Numbered from the stretch's first letter, positions 1-6,384 are shown. The stretch: 7,604 nt of DNA from Limnochordia bacterium (GCA_007116995.1 SKHL01000008.1:1-7604), one strand, 5' to 3'. The notes: a model not told the origin generated them from the letters alone. A program made the numbers and translations.

Positions 1-41
1 ACCTCTAGACAGCACCTTTACTAGTAAGGTATGCTTAGCGC

Positions 42-1217
42 CTAGGTTATGTTAATCTTTGAGGCTAGTACTTGATGATAAACGCGTAGCATCTGCATAG
101 AAGTGTTTTCTATGCTTAATTCCTTGGCTGTGGCTAGAGCATTAGTCGCTAGGGCTGAATGAAGGGAGCGGTTAGTTAGGATTTTCTCGCAATACTCAGC
201 TAAGGTCTGTGGATCTGAGGGGCAAACATACCCGTTTTTCCCATGGATAACGATGTCATTTGTGCCTGTCGCCGCCACAGCCACCACAGGTAAACCAGCA
301 GCCATCGCTTCACCAAGTACAAGTCCTTGAGTTTCAGTAGTAGAACCAAACAGGAAGAGGTCGGCGCCCTGGCAACAATCAGCGACTTGCTGGGAGTCTA
401 TGGAACCGGTAAAATGAACAAGATGCGCCAGCCCATGCTTGGCGGCCCACTCCCGTAAGCGTTTCTTTTCTGGACCATCACCGACAAACACTACGTGAAG
501 ATGGTCTCCTAACTTCTTTGCTAATAAGGCATAGGTTTCCAGGACGATTAAGGGGTTTTTCTCTTTTGATAATCGACCAATAAATAAGAGTATGCGATCC
601 TGTGCTGGGATATTAAAGCGAAGCCGTAACCAGGTTTTATCTGCTTGTTCGTAAGCAGCCAGGTCAATCCCTGTTGGTATAGGAGTAATCGCTTTATCTA
701 ATTGGTATAACTCTAATAGAAGCTCCTTAATGAGGAGAGTTGGGGTTATGATGTGATCGCAATGGCGAAAGTAACGATGGACATAGTTAATAATCATTTG
801 ACGGGTAATACCTGATGGAGCTGGTACATAATGGGTATATTCATGATATAATGTATGGTGTGTGAAGATTAATGGAATGTTTCGCTTGCGAGATAAAATC
901 ACACCTAATTGGCCCATCAGAAAGGGAGAATGGGTATGAATAATGTCGATTTTAAGTCTACGTACTAAACGATCAGCGCGTACAGAAATAGGAATTGGCA
1001 GGAAAAAGTTAGGACAGGTTGGTGCAGGAACCGAGTAAAATCGATAGACTGTAATCTCCTCTTGATCACGACTATCTGTTAGATCTTTAGTATAGGCTGG
1101 AGCAAAAATGTATACTTTGTGCCCGAGGGCCGTGAGCCCTCGAGAGAAATGTTGAACTGATCGAACTACACCACTGACATAGGGTGTATAACTATCGGAA
1201 AACATAGCAATGTTCAT
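42..1217 (-). CDS. Family 4 glycosyltransferase (diacylglycerol glucosyltransferase-like)
   Basis: Predicted 391-residue GT-B fold retaining glycosyltransferase that moves a sugar from a nucleotide donor to an acceptor at the cytoplasmic face of the membrane. The N-terminal domain has the glycine-containing opening loop (FSDSYTPYVSGVVRSV, about residues 7-22), HTHSPF (94-99) and THHTLYHEYTHYVP (119-132). The C-terminal donor-binding domain has PTGID (181-185), FIGRLSKEKNP (212-222), VGDGPE (245-250) and the EX7E pair E295/E303 in TETQGLVLGEAMAAGLPVV. The HTH/THHT and TETQGL segments resemble 1,2-diacylglycerol 3-glucosyltransferases, so a glycolipid product is the best guess, but the acceptor cannot be read from sequence. 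An in-frame ATG lies at 1232, but an AAGGAG six bases before the ATG at 1217 makes the latter the likely start. It follows the upstream membrane-protein gene by 11 bases, so the two are probably cotranscribed. Family certain; substrate uncertain. Confidence 0.9.
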   Translation of the reverse strand: MNIAMFSDSYTPYVSGVVRSVQHFSRGLTALGHKVYIFAPAYTKDLTDSRDQEEITVYRFYSVPAPTCPNFFLPIPISVRADRLVRRLKIDIIHTHSPFLMGQLGVILSRKRNIPLIFTHHTLYHEYTHYVPAPSGITRQMIINYVHRYFRHCDHIITPTLLIKELLLELYQLDKAITPIPTGIDLAAYEQADKTWLRLRFNIPAQDRILLFIGRLSKEKNPLIVLETYALLAKKLGDHLHVVFVGDGPEKKRLREWAAKHGLAHLVHFTGSIDSQQVADCCQGADLFLFGSTTETQGLVLGEAMAAGLPVVAVAATGTNDIVIHGKNGYVCPSDPQTLAEYCEKILTNRSLHSALATNALATAKELSIENTSMQMLRVYHQVLASKINIT

Positions 1218-1223
1218 GAGCGA

Positions 1224-1229
1224 CTCCTT
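1224..1229 (-). promoter_or_regulatory. Ribosome binding site deciding the glycosyltransferase start
   Basis: AAGGAG on the minus strand sits six bases before the ATG at 1217. It lies inside the coding frame of the alternative ATG at 1232, which overlaps the upstream stop codon as ATGA. It supports the shorter protein start. Confidence 0.7.
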
Positions 1230-2014
1230 CATTGATCCAAAAAACTCAATGTATCCTGCAGATAAGCGGGTGTTTGGATACCTAGTTGCTGCTGCTGTTC
1301 GGTTAAATCACGACTTGGCAAATGTGTTAGCAGGTAGTGCAATACGTCATGGGAGCTCTTGGGATGAACTGTTTTACTAAAAATACCCAGTGCGCGAAAG
1401 GCAGATGGGTGATGAACACCGTAATATGGAACATCTTCCGATCCTATCGGCAATAAGGCCTCTAATTTTACAAATGATTCAAAGCGGTTATAGGGTAATG
1501 TGAAAATATCCGGAGCGTCCCCGGCTGCAATCCGAGCTATTAGTTGTTGTTCTAAAACGCTAAAAGGACTGGTTTGTAAATCAATATAGAGATCAGGGTG
1601 GCTTTGGTTAAACTCGATGATTTTTGTTTGAAACGCTTGACCCTCGTCCAGAAAGGATTCCATTAATACCACAATTCTGGTGCGCCCAGCGGCCGGATCC
1701 GGTGGTTTAGGCCAAAACGTCATCAGCAGAATAATTAGTAATGCAATGCCAGCACCGGCAAACACATATTTAGGCGAAATCCCGGGGAGCGGCCCATCCC
1801 CTTTTGGGCGGTCGTCAATAATGGTTCTGGCTACTTGTGGGCAACCAGTTCTAGCGCAACCTCCTTTACTTTTCCAACAATGGACATGATGAATTTTATG
1901 ACAGCGTGGACATTCGACAATCTCATCGTTTTCAATAAAGTGCTCGCCACATCTAGCGCATTCTTTACCAATATGGCGTGATCCTTGGACTAATATCTCA
2001 AGGCGTTCTTCCAT
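1229..2014 (-). CDS. Membrane protein: RING/zinc-ribbon-like N-terminus plus shortened solute-binding-like domain
   Basis: Protein of 261 residues with three parts. Residues 19-58 hold C19-x2-C22, C35-x2-C38, a His-rich stretch (H39, H42, H43, H45), C46, C53 and C58, a metal-binding pattern like prokaryotic RING-finger or zinc-ribbon domains. Residues about 83-101 form one hydrophobic helix (VFAGAGIALLIILLMTFW). Residues about 112-190 resemble the first lobe of an extracellular sugar-type solute-binding protein, including FNQSHPDLYIDL and RIAAGDAPDIF. Residues about 205-245 resemble a later solute-binding segment (GIFSKTVHPKSSHDVLHYLL). Full solute-binding proteins are about 400 residues, so most of the middle is absent, yet the frame is open. 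Topology is inferred as metal domain inside and ligand-like domain outside. The ATG at 2014 follows AGGAGG by eight bases; the upstream GTG at 2023 overlaps that site and is unlikely. It leads a two-gene unit with the glycosyltransferase. Function unknown; a sensor or assembly role would be speculation. Confidence 0.75.
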   Translation of the reverse strand: MEERLEILVQGSRHIGKECARCGEHFIENDEIVECPRCHKIHHVHCWKSKGGCARTGCPQVARTIIDDRPKGDGPLPGISPKYVFAGAGIALLIILLMTFWPKPPDPAAGRTRIVVLMESFLDEGQAFQTKIIEFNQSHPDLYIDLQTSPFSVLEQQLIARIAAGDAPDIFTLPYNRFESFVKLEALLPIGSEDVPYYGVHHPSAFRALGIFSKTVHPKSSHDVLHYLLTHLPSRDLTEQQQQLGIQTPAYLQDTLSFLDQ

Positions 2015-2022
2015 GGAATTCA

Positions 2023-2028
2023 CCTCCT
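2023..2028 (-). promoter_or_regulatory. Ribosome binding site of the RING-like membrane protein gene
   Basis: AGGAGG on the minus strand, followed by an eight-base gap and the ATG at 2014. The in-frame GTG at 2023 overlaps this site, which argues against that start. Confidence 0.75.
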
Positions 2029-2037
2029 AGTAAGATA

Positions 2038-2065
2038 TTGACTCATATATAAGATATCATATTCT
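2038..2065 (+). promoter_or_regulatory. Candidate sigma-A promoter for the rnhA operon
   Basis: TTGACT (2038-2043) and TATTCT (2060-2065) with a 16-base spacer point toward rnhA. The element overlaps the oppositely directed candidate promoter, so the two may compete or share an operator. The perfect ATTCTA-GG-TAGAAT palindrome at 2061-2074 covers this -10. Confidence 0.35.
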
Positions 2066-2079
2066 AGGTAGAATGCCAA
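2051..2079 (-). promoter_or_regulatory. Candidate sigma-A promoter for the RING-like protein/glycosyltransferase unit
   Basis: On the minus strand, TTGGCA (2074-2079, five of six to the -35 consensus) and TATCTT (2051-2056, four of six to the -10) are separated by 17 bases and lie 37 bases upstream of the start at 2014. Predicted by eye only. Confidence 0.4.
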
Positions 2080-2119
2080 GATGTTACGGTAAAACAGCAA
2101 GGGAAGGCTTAACTAACCT

Positions 2120-2127
2120 AGGAAGGG
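2120..2127 (+). promoter_or_regulatory. Ribosome binding site for the TTG start of rnhA
   Basis: AGGAAGGG lies ten bases before the TTG at 2138 and supports this non-ATG start. Confidence 0.6.
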
Positions 2128-2137
2128 AACGATTTCT

Positions 2138-2584
2138 TTGAAAGAGGTAACCATATACACAGATGGAGCCTGCTCTAATAATCCGGGGCCTGGTGGATGG
2201 GGTGCAGTATTGATATATGGAGATACTTTGCGCGAGCAACGAGGGTATGAGCCCGTATCCACCAATCAGAAAATGGAATTGACAGCCGCTATTGAAGCGC
2301 TATCAAAATTAAAAGAACCATGTAAGGTCAACCTATATTCTGACAGTGCATATCTAGTCAATGCATTCAACCAAAACTGGTTACAAAACTGGCAAAAAAA
2401 AGGCTGGATGAATTCAAAAAAGCAACCAGTGAGTAACCGAGAATTATGGGAACGTTTACTAGCCCTGGATCGTATTCATACTATTAAGTGGATCAAAGTA
2501 AAGGGGCATAGCGATAACAAATGGAATAATAAGTGTGATCAGTTAGCTAGAGATGCTATTAAAGAGGGTCTGTCTAGCGAGTGA
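2138..2584 (+). CDS. rnhA: Ribonuclease HI
   Basis: Cytoplasmic endonuclease that cuts the RNA strand of RNA-DNA hybrids, acting on R-loops and replication primers. The 148 residues match the usual length of the E. coli type. The four metal-binding acidic residues are visible: D9 in IYTDGACSNNPGPGGWG, E47 in NQKMELTAA, D69 in YSDSAYL and D134 in CDQLARDA. The flap histidine H124 is in VKGHSDNKWNNKCD. The basic-protrusion region NWLQNWQKKGWMNSKKQPV (80-98) is also present, so this should be active. The start is TTG at 2138, about ten bases after a GGAAGGG site; the first residues KEVTIYTDG align with the family start and no in-frame ATG precedes them. It is first in a three-gene plus-strand operon, with 22 bases to the next start. 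Confidence 0.96.
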   Translation: MKEVTIYTDGACSNNPGPGGWGAVLIYGDTLREQRGYEPVSTNQKMELTAAIEALSKLKEPCKVNLYSDSAYLVNAFNQNWLQNWQKKGWMNSKKQPVSNRELWERLLALDRIHTIKWIKVKGHSDNKWNNKCDQLARDAIKEGLSSE

Positions 2585-2592
2585 GAGATTAG

Positions 2593-2599
2593 AAGGGAG
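2593..2599 (+). promoter_or_regulatory. Ribosome binding site for the TTG start of the unknown operon gene
   Basis: AAGGGAG lies seven bases before the TTG at 2607, just after the rnhA stop. The open frame extends back to an ATG at 2553 inside rnhA, and there is another in-frame ATG at 2628, but neither has a comparable site at the right distance. Confidence 0.65.
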
Positions 2600-2606
2600 A
2601 AGAAGC

Positions 2607-3965
2607 TTGAGGATAGATTATCGTGAAATGCTTACAGAAGTAAAGGAATTAACCACGATTGAGGGTTTTGTCTCTGCCTGTTATGAACTGAAAGAGAACA
2701 TGATGTTTTATGATCGGGATTTAGTCCTAGCAGCTTATGGCTCAACAGTGGAATTTTGGGTTGTAGCTACTTTATTTTGTGCAGGCCTAGAATCAGACCA
2801 GGTTTGTCTTAAGGCAGATAAGGAGTTAGAGAAATGCTTACAGCGACTAACGAAGCAGCTTATGACCGAGGCACTGCCTTTGGATGTGCAGTCTTTAGCA
2901 GGGCATTTTATTAAAGGGGCTGGCTGGGTTATGTTGCAACGGTATCCAGTTTATTCTCGAATGATGCATTTTTATGCGCTTGGGAAACACCAGGAACCAG
3001 TGAGTCTAGATAAATTGTTGTGCCAGGTACACCAGTGTATACGTGAGAAGAAAGGGGAGCAAGTCACTGAATTGATGGGGCGGGTTGGAGCACAGCTTTT
3101 ACGCGGGGATCATATTAGACCAATTTGGTTTCGCATAAGCGATGCTCGTTTACAAATGTGGTTGTCTGGATTACAGACCCTAGTTAGCAACTTTTCAGTA
3201 TCCCCTTACTTCGCCTTTCCCTTCGAGGATATTCGAGCTGAGAAACAAAAACGGGCACGGGTTAATGGAAATGTGGTGGTAGATTTAGCGGCGGTTCGAA
3301 ACTTTCGTCAGGATGCAGGTGGGTATACAGACCAGCGAATTTCTATTTCATCGGACCAGTATGATGAGATGATTACTAGCCTTTTAGATGAGGACGCCGC
3401 TGTGGATAAAGCATTAGTGGCTTCGTCCGAAGTAAAGGAACATCTTACACCAGTGTTCATCGCTATTGTTGAGGCCATTGGACTGAATCGAGAGGTGCCT
3501 ATTACTTATGGGAAACGCTCGTTAGAGATATTAGTACAGTATCAGGAGCCTATTGTGGCCAAACTGGCCCTAAACTTATTGAATACCATCGAACCTTGGG
3601 ACGAGTTATTCCAGTTTTGTTTAGATTTATTAAAGCAATTAGGGCTGAAAGCATTGCCTGAGGTGCGAAAATACGTCCGTAAGCATAAGTTTGGGTCTTT
3701 GCATATTATGATTGCCGATCTGTTATCATCTGGTCCTAAGTATAAGCGCGTTACGTCATTATTAACAGAGATATTCACCATGGGCGAATGGGGTCATGGT
3801 AAAGAAATTATCGGAGTGTCATTGGTGGGATATCTTGGCGAGGAAGAGGCAAAGCCCATATTGGAAGAGTCAATGGCTAATCTAACGGAGATGGATCGAA
3901 CCAAATATCTTGCTTTTATACATGATCAGGATCAATGGAGTAAACGCAATCGAGAGTGGAGATGA
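2607..3965 (+). CDS. Unrecognised helical protein, HEAT-like C-terminus
   Basis: I do not recognise this 452-residue protein. No signal peptide, membrane helix, nucleotide-binding loop or cysteine cluster is evident, so it is probably cytoplasmic and mostly alpha-helical. The N-terminal part (about 1-200) is rich in Leu, Met, Cys and aromatic residues. A more polar region (about 205-265), with a basic stretch AEKQKRARVNG and an acidic stretch DEDAAVD, acts like a linker. The C-terminal part (about 275-440) has successive amphipathic helices such as EPIVAKLALNLLNTIEPWDELF and KALPEVRKYVRKHKFG that look like degenerate HEAT repeats, a protein-binding scaffold. The TTG start at 2607 is chosen because of the AAGGGAG seven bases before it; ATG 2628 would remove seven residues. 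It lies 22 bases after rnhA and 39 before tyrA, so it is very likely cotranscribed with both. No function is proposed. Confidence 0.8.
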   Translation: MRIDYREMLTEVKELTTIEGFVSACYELKENMMFYDRDLVLAAYGSTVEFWVVATLFCAGLESDQVCLKADKELEKCLQRLTKQLMTEALPLDVQSLAGHFIKGAGWVMLQRYPVYSRMMHFYALGKHQEPVSLDKLLCQVHQCIREKKGEQVTELMGRVGAQLLRGDHIRPIWFRISDARLQMWLSGLQTLVSNFSVSPYFAFPFEDIRAEKQKRARVNGNVVVDLAAVRNFRQDAGGYTDQRISISSDQYDEMITSLLDEDAAVDKALVASSEVKEHLTPVFIAIVEAIGLNREVPITYGKRSLEILVQYQEPIVAKLALNLLNTIEPWDELFQFCLDLLKQLGLKALPEVRKYVRKHKFGSLHIMIADLLSSGPKYKRVTSLLTEIFTMGEWGHGKEIIGVSLVGYLGEEEAKPILEESMANLTEMDRTKYLAFIHDQDQWSKRNREWR

Positions 3966-3988
3966 GTATACCTAAGTTTAGATAAATG

Positions 3989-3994
3989 AGGAGG
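3989..3994 (+). promoter_or_regulatory. Ribosome binding site of tyrA
   Basis: AGGAGG, ten bases before the ATG at 4005, fixes the start. Confidence 0.7.
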
Positions 3995-4004
3995 AGTTCA
4001 GGGC

Positions 4005-5114
4005 ATGCCAGCGTTGTTTCGTAAAGTAGCTATTATTGGGGTAGGTCTAATCGGAGGTTCACTCGGTATGGCGATTAAGAAGGATAAGCTTGCTGATTGG
4101 GTGATCGGGGTTGATGTAGAGAATCAAGAGTTACAACTAGCCAAAGAGCTGCGAGCCATTGACGCAGGGTACTTAGAGTTTACTGATCAGGTGGCAGATG
4201 CGGATTTAGTGGTTTTGGCTGCTCCTATCACCATTAACTTTAATATTTTAGAAACCATTAAACCCAAACTAAAGCCAGGAACCATCATTACCGATGTGGG
4301 AAGCACGAAAGGAGATTTTGTTCGTGCTTGCCAAAGCGTATTAGGAGATCAGTATTTTTTCGTCGGCGGTCATCCTATGGCCGGAAGCGAAACGACTGGT
4401 GTAAAGGGTGCTGATCCCTATCTGTTTGAGAATGCTATCTATGTGTTGACTCCGACTAAAGAAACAGATGCAACAGCCCTTACTCGGGTTAAGTTGCTAT
4501 GCGAGGGTATTGGGTCCCGATTAGTAGAAATAGATCCTGATGAGCATGATCTATTGGTTGCTGCTATTAGCCACCTGCCTCATTTAGTAGCATCTACGTT
4601 AGTGAATTCCGTGGCTGCTATTGAAGATGCTCATCCTCATGCGTTAATGTTGGCCGCAGGAGGTTTCCGAGATACTACTCGCATTGCATCAGGAAATCCA
4701 AGATTATGGAGAGATATCTGTTTTAGTAATCAGGATCAATTATTACGAATGATTTCCATATTTAAAGAGAACCTTAATTCTTTTGAAACACAGTTGCGCG
4801 GTACATTAAAGCAAGAATTTGAGCAGAGCATGGCTCAGGCTAAGGATGTACGTGCTAAGATACCGGCTAAGCTCAAAGGATATTGGCCATTTTTAGAAGA
4901 GATCGTTGTTACCATTCCAGATAAGCCTGGCCTGATTGGAAAAGTAGCAGCGATTCTAGGTAGACAAGGGGTAAACATTGATGACATTGAAATCTTACGG
5001 GTGCGGGAAGGAGAAGGGGGATCACTTCGATTAGGTTTCGCCCAAGTGGATGCTGCGGATAAGGCCGTAAAGATTCTAGGAGAGCATGGTTTTTTAGCTC
5101 GGGCTAGAAAGTAA
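4005..5114 (+). CDS. tyrA: Prephenate dehydrogenase with C-terminal ACT domain
   Basis: Cytoplasmic oxidative decarboxylase converting prephenate and NAD+ to 4-hydroxyphenylpyruvate, the committed step to tyrosine. Of 369 residues, the N-terminal Rossmann domain has GVGLIGGSLG (12-21) and D37 (GVDVEN), the acidic residue that favours NAD over NADP. Active-site segments are GGHPMAGSETTG (H123), ISHLPH (H190, H193) and FRDTTRIASGNP (R226), all conserved in the family. Residues about 297-369 form an ACT domain (VVTIPDKPGLIGKVAAILG, then NIDDIEILRV), which in Firmicute enzymes commonly mediates feedback by tyrosine. The length is normal for the ACT-containing form. It is last in the rnhA operon. 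In many Firmicutes tyrA is followed by aroA; here an intron remnant follows within ten bases and no aromatic gene is present in the window. Confidence 0.96.
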   Translation: MPALFRKVAIIGVGLIGGSLGMAIKKDKLADWVIGVDVENQELQLAKELRAIDAGYLEFTDQVADADLVVLAAPITINFNILETIKPKLKPGTIITDVGSTKGDFVRACQSVLGDQYFFVGGHPMAGSETTGVKGADPYLFENAIYVLTPTKETDATALTRVKLLCEGIGSRLVEIDPDEHDLLVAAISHLPHLVASTLVNSVAAIEDAHPHALMLAAGGFRDTTRIASGNPRLWRDICFSNQDQLLRMISIFKENLNSFETQLRGTLKQEFEQSMAQAKDVRAKIPAKLKGYWPFLEEIVVTIPDKPGLIGKVAAILGRQGVNIDDIEILRVREGEGGSLRLGFAQVDAADKAVKILGEHGFLARARK

Positions 5115-5123
5115 GGATGAATC

Positions 5124-5219
5124 ATGAACATACTCGAAACCAAAGAGACGAAGGTAAACCCGTCAAGCTATGGATACAGACCAGGACGTTCTCCGCAACA
5201 AGCTATAGCCAAAGCAGAA
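5124..5219 (+). pseudogene. Fragment of group II intron reverse transcriptase/maturase
   Basis: The frame begins ATG at 5124 with an AAGGA six bases before it and reads MNILETKETKV, then NPSSYGYRPGRSPQQAIAKAE. The second part corresponds to the conserved block just before the first catalytic aspartate motif of intron-encoded reverse transcriptases. The opening MNILETK resembles the first residues of some such proteins, which suggests an internal deletion joining the extreme N-terminus to this block; that part is weak. After about codon 32 the frame runs into the domain V hairpin and then antisense to queG, so the rest up to the stop at 5345 is not protein-like. Intact proteins are about 400-600 residues; no catalytic YxDD motif remains. 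Not functional. Confidence 0.6.
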
Positions 5220-5248
5220 CGGTGTACACGATCCGTACGCAGTGTTCT
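5216..5248 (+). ncRNA. Domain V-like hairpin of the intron remnant
   Basis: Lower stem AGAACGGTG/CAGTGTTCT pairs over nine positions with one G-G mismatch and one G-T, then a two-base CG bulge on the 3' side, then TAC/GTA closing a loop. Domain V is normally about 34 bases with a two-base bulge at this place. The 5' side reads GAAC where the family consensus is GAGC, so the catalytic AGC triad looks altered, consistent with decay. Confidence 0.5.
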
Positions 5249-5249
5249 T

Positions 5250-5293
5250 GAGAGCGAAAGAACTAGGCTTGATCACTTAGTTCTTAGCTACTC
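5250..5293 (+). ncRNA. Domain VI-like hairpin with bulged A; may also terminate transcription
   Basis: Basal GAG (5250-5252) pairs with CTC (5291-5293), A5290 is unpaired, AGC (5253-5255) pairs with GCT (5287-5289), a small GA/A internal loop follows, and AAGAACTA (5258-5265) pairs perfectly with TAGTTCTT (5278-5285). This is the domain VI arrangement with the branch A near the 3' end. Because it sits between the convergent tyrA and queG genes it could slow transcription from either side, but there is no clear T-run. Confidence 0.5.
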
Positions 5294-6372
5294 GATTCTA
5301 CTTCTGCGAGGACTAGTGGATCCGTTTCGTAGTCGACCGCTTTAGCTACTAGTTCCTGGCTACGGCTTGTATTTATCTTGGTTAAAGCCCAAATAGCACT
5401 AGCACGTACTACTGGTTTTGGGTCTTTTAGCGCGTCTGATAGGCCATTGATTGCTTGTGGGTCTCCTATATTGCCAAGGATCAGGGCGGCATTTCGCTGC
5501 AATAAGCCTCTCCCTCTCCAGGCTAGGGCGGTATGACCAAAGCGTTGTTGAAAGCTTTTCTTAGAGATAGTGAGTAATGGGATTAACGGGATGCTGGTCT
5601 TCTCTATGGGATAGAAACAATCATTGTTGGAAGCCGGAGCTTTTTGGTTGTGGGGGCAGACTTGCTGGCAGATATCACAGCCCCACAGTTTGGTTCCAAG
5701 TTTCGGTCGTAGATAGCGAGGAACCATGCCTTTCATCTGCGTTAGATAGGATATGCAGATATGTGGATTTATCTTATAGGGCTCATATAGTGCATTCGTA
5801 GGACAAGCCTTAACGCAACGTCCGCAGTCAGCAACACAAGAAGGCTTTTGTACCGGCGAAGAAATGGATGGTAGTTCCTGATCCACTAGAATCTCACCTA
5901 AAAAAACCCAGGAGCCATAGGGAGGCACAAACACAGAACAATTCTGACCAATCCACCCAAGACCAGCTCTAAGCGCAATAGCCCGATCAATTGGGGGTTT
6001 GGAATCAACCGCAATGTAATAGTCAACAATTCCATAGGCTTTCCTCAGCCATGTGACTAAGGATTCGAGTCGAAGGTAGAGAATGTTGTGATAATCTTCT
6101 CCCCATGCATAGCGAGATAGTTGGCCGCTTAAGGGTTCTAGTGAAGGCGCTGTGCTCTTATAGGCAATAGCCACACTAATAATTGAACGGACTGATGATA
6201 AAATAGCGGCCGGATTGGTTCGTAAATTGAGATCAGTTTCGACGAATTTAGGATATAAGCCTTGTAACTGTAAATCAAGACCATTCTTATACTCATCATG
6301 AAAGGGCTGGGCATGGGTGACGCTAATTTTATCAATGCCTAGCTCTTTCGCCTTCTCCATTAAATCCTGCAT
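5284..6372 (-). CDS. queG: Epoxyqueuosine reductase
   Basis: Cobalamin-dependent cytoplasmic Fe-S enzyme that reduces epoxyqueuosine to queuosine in the wobble base of tRNAs for Asp, Asn, His and Tyr, the last step of the pathway. Of 362 residues, SRYAWGEDYH (86-95, family form usually GRDYH) and VDSKPPIDRAIALRAGLGWIG (122-142) are the family segments near the active site. Two [4Fe-4S] sites follow: C179-x3-C183-x2-C186-x3-C190-P, and C206 (ICISYLT) with C232-x2-C235-x3-C239-P. Residues about 285-358 form HEAT-like repeats found in many QueG proteins. The start is ATG 6372, with GGAGG seven bases before it, not the TTG at 6390 which precedes that site. The first cluster has one extra residue compared with the common x2-x2-x3 spacing. 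The last codons (SSS and stop) lie in the intron remnant, so the natural tail seems replaced; the catalytic core is intact. Confidence 0.95.
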   Translation of the reverse strand: MQDLMEKAKELGIDKISVTHAQPFHDEYKNGLDLQLQGLYPKFVETDLNLRTNPAAILSSVRSIISVAIAYKSTAPSLEPLSGQLSRYAWGEDYHNILYLRLESLVTWLRKAYGIVDYYIAVDSKPPIDRAIALRAGLGWIGQNCSVFVPPYGSWVFLGEILVDQELPSISSPVQKPSCVADCGRCVKACPTNALYEPYKINPHICISYLTQMKGMVPRYLRPKLGTKLWGCDICQQVCPHNQKAPASNNDCFYPIEKTSIPLIPLLTISKKSFQQRFGHTALAWRGRGLLQRNAALILGNIGDPQAINGLSDALKDPKPVVRASAIWALTKINTSRSQELVAKAVDYETDPLVLAEVESSS

Positions 6373-6379
6373 AACTATA

Positions 6380-6384
6380 CCTCC
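6380..6384 (-). promoter_or_regulatory. Ribosome binding site of queG
   Basis: GGAGG on the minus strand, seven bases before the ATG at 6372, decides between this start and the in-frame TTG at 6390. Confidence 0.7.

Larger units (their letters stand above)
5124..5296 (+). mobile_element. Degenerate group II intron remnant (reverse transcriptase piece plus domains V and VI)
   Basis: Three signs in the same orientation and order. First, residues NPSSYGYRPGRSPQQAIAKAE (part of the frame opening at 5124) match the conserved SYGFRPGRS block of group II intron reverse transcriptases. Second, a 33-base hairpin (5216-5248) has the shape of domain V. Third, a hairpin (5250-5293) has the shape of domain VI, with a bulged A at 5290 seven bases from an AT 3' end at 5296, as expected of a branch-point and the AY terminus. 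A whole intron is usually 2-3 kb, so nearly all of the ribozyme 5' part and most of the protein are deleted. The 3' intron-exon boundary is inferred as 5296/5297. The element cannot move or splice. The boundary and the structures were paired by hand. Confidence 0.6.

Noticed and set aside
1..41. Possible terminator after the glycosyltransferase (ACCTT/AAGGT)
   Set aside because: Only a five-pair stem with a seven-base loop and no T-run on the minus strand; nothing else is seen in these 41 bases.
1680..1889. Plus-strand 69-codon frame
   Set aside because: Antisense to the RING-like membrane protein, with no protein-like features or ribosome site.
2553..2606. Longer start (ATG 2553) for the unknown operon gene
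   Set aside because: Would overlap rnhA by 32 bases, with no ribosome site; TTG 2607 has one at the right distance.
3542..3781. Minus-strand 79-codon frame
   Set aside because: Lies wholly antisense inside the unknown operon gene.
4835..5143. Minus-strand 102-codon frame
   Set aside because: Antisense to the tyrA ACT region; composition reflects the opposite strand.
5244..5263. GTTCTT/AAGAAC hairpin as an independent terminator
   Set aside because: Its arms are shared with the better-supported domain V and domain VI pairings, and no T-run follows.
5297..5345. Tail of the plus-strand frame beginning at 5124
   Set aside because: Runs antisense to queG beyond the intron boundary; not protein-like.
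5577..5801. Plus-strand 74-codon frame
   Set aside because: Antisense shadow of the queG cluster region.
6138..6335. Minus-strand 65-codon frame
   Set aside because: Overlaps queG in another frame; queG is unambiguous.
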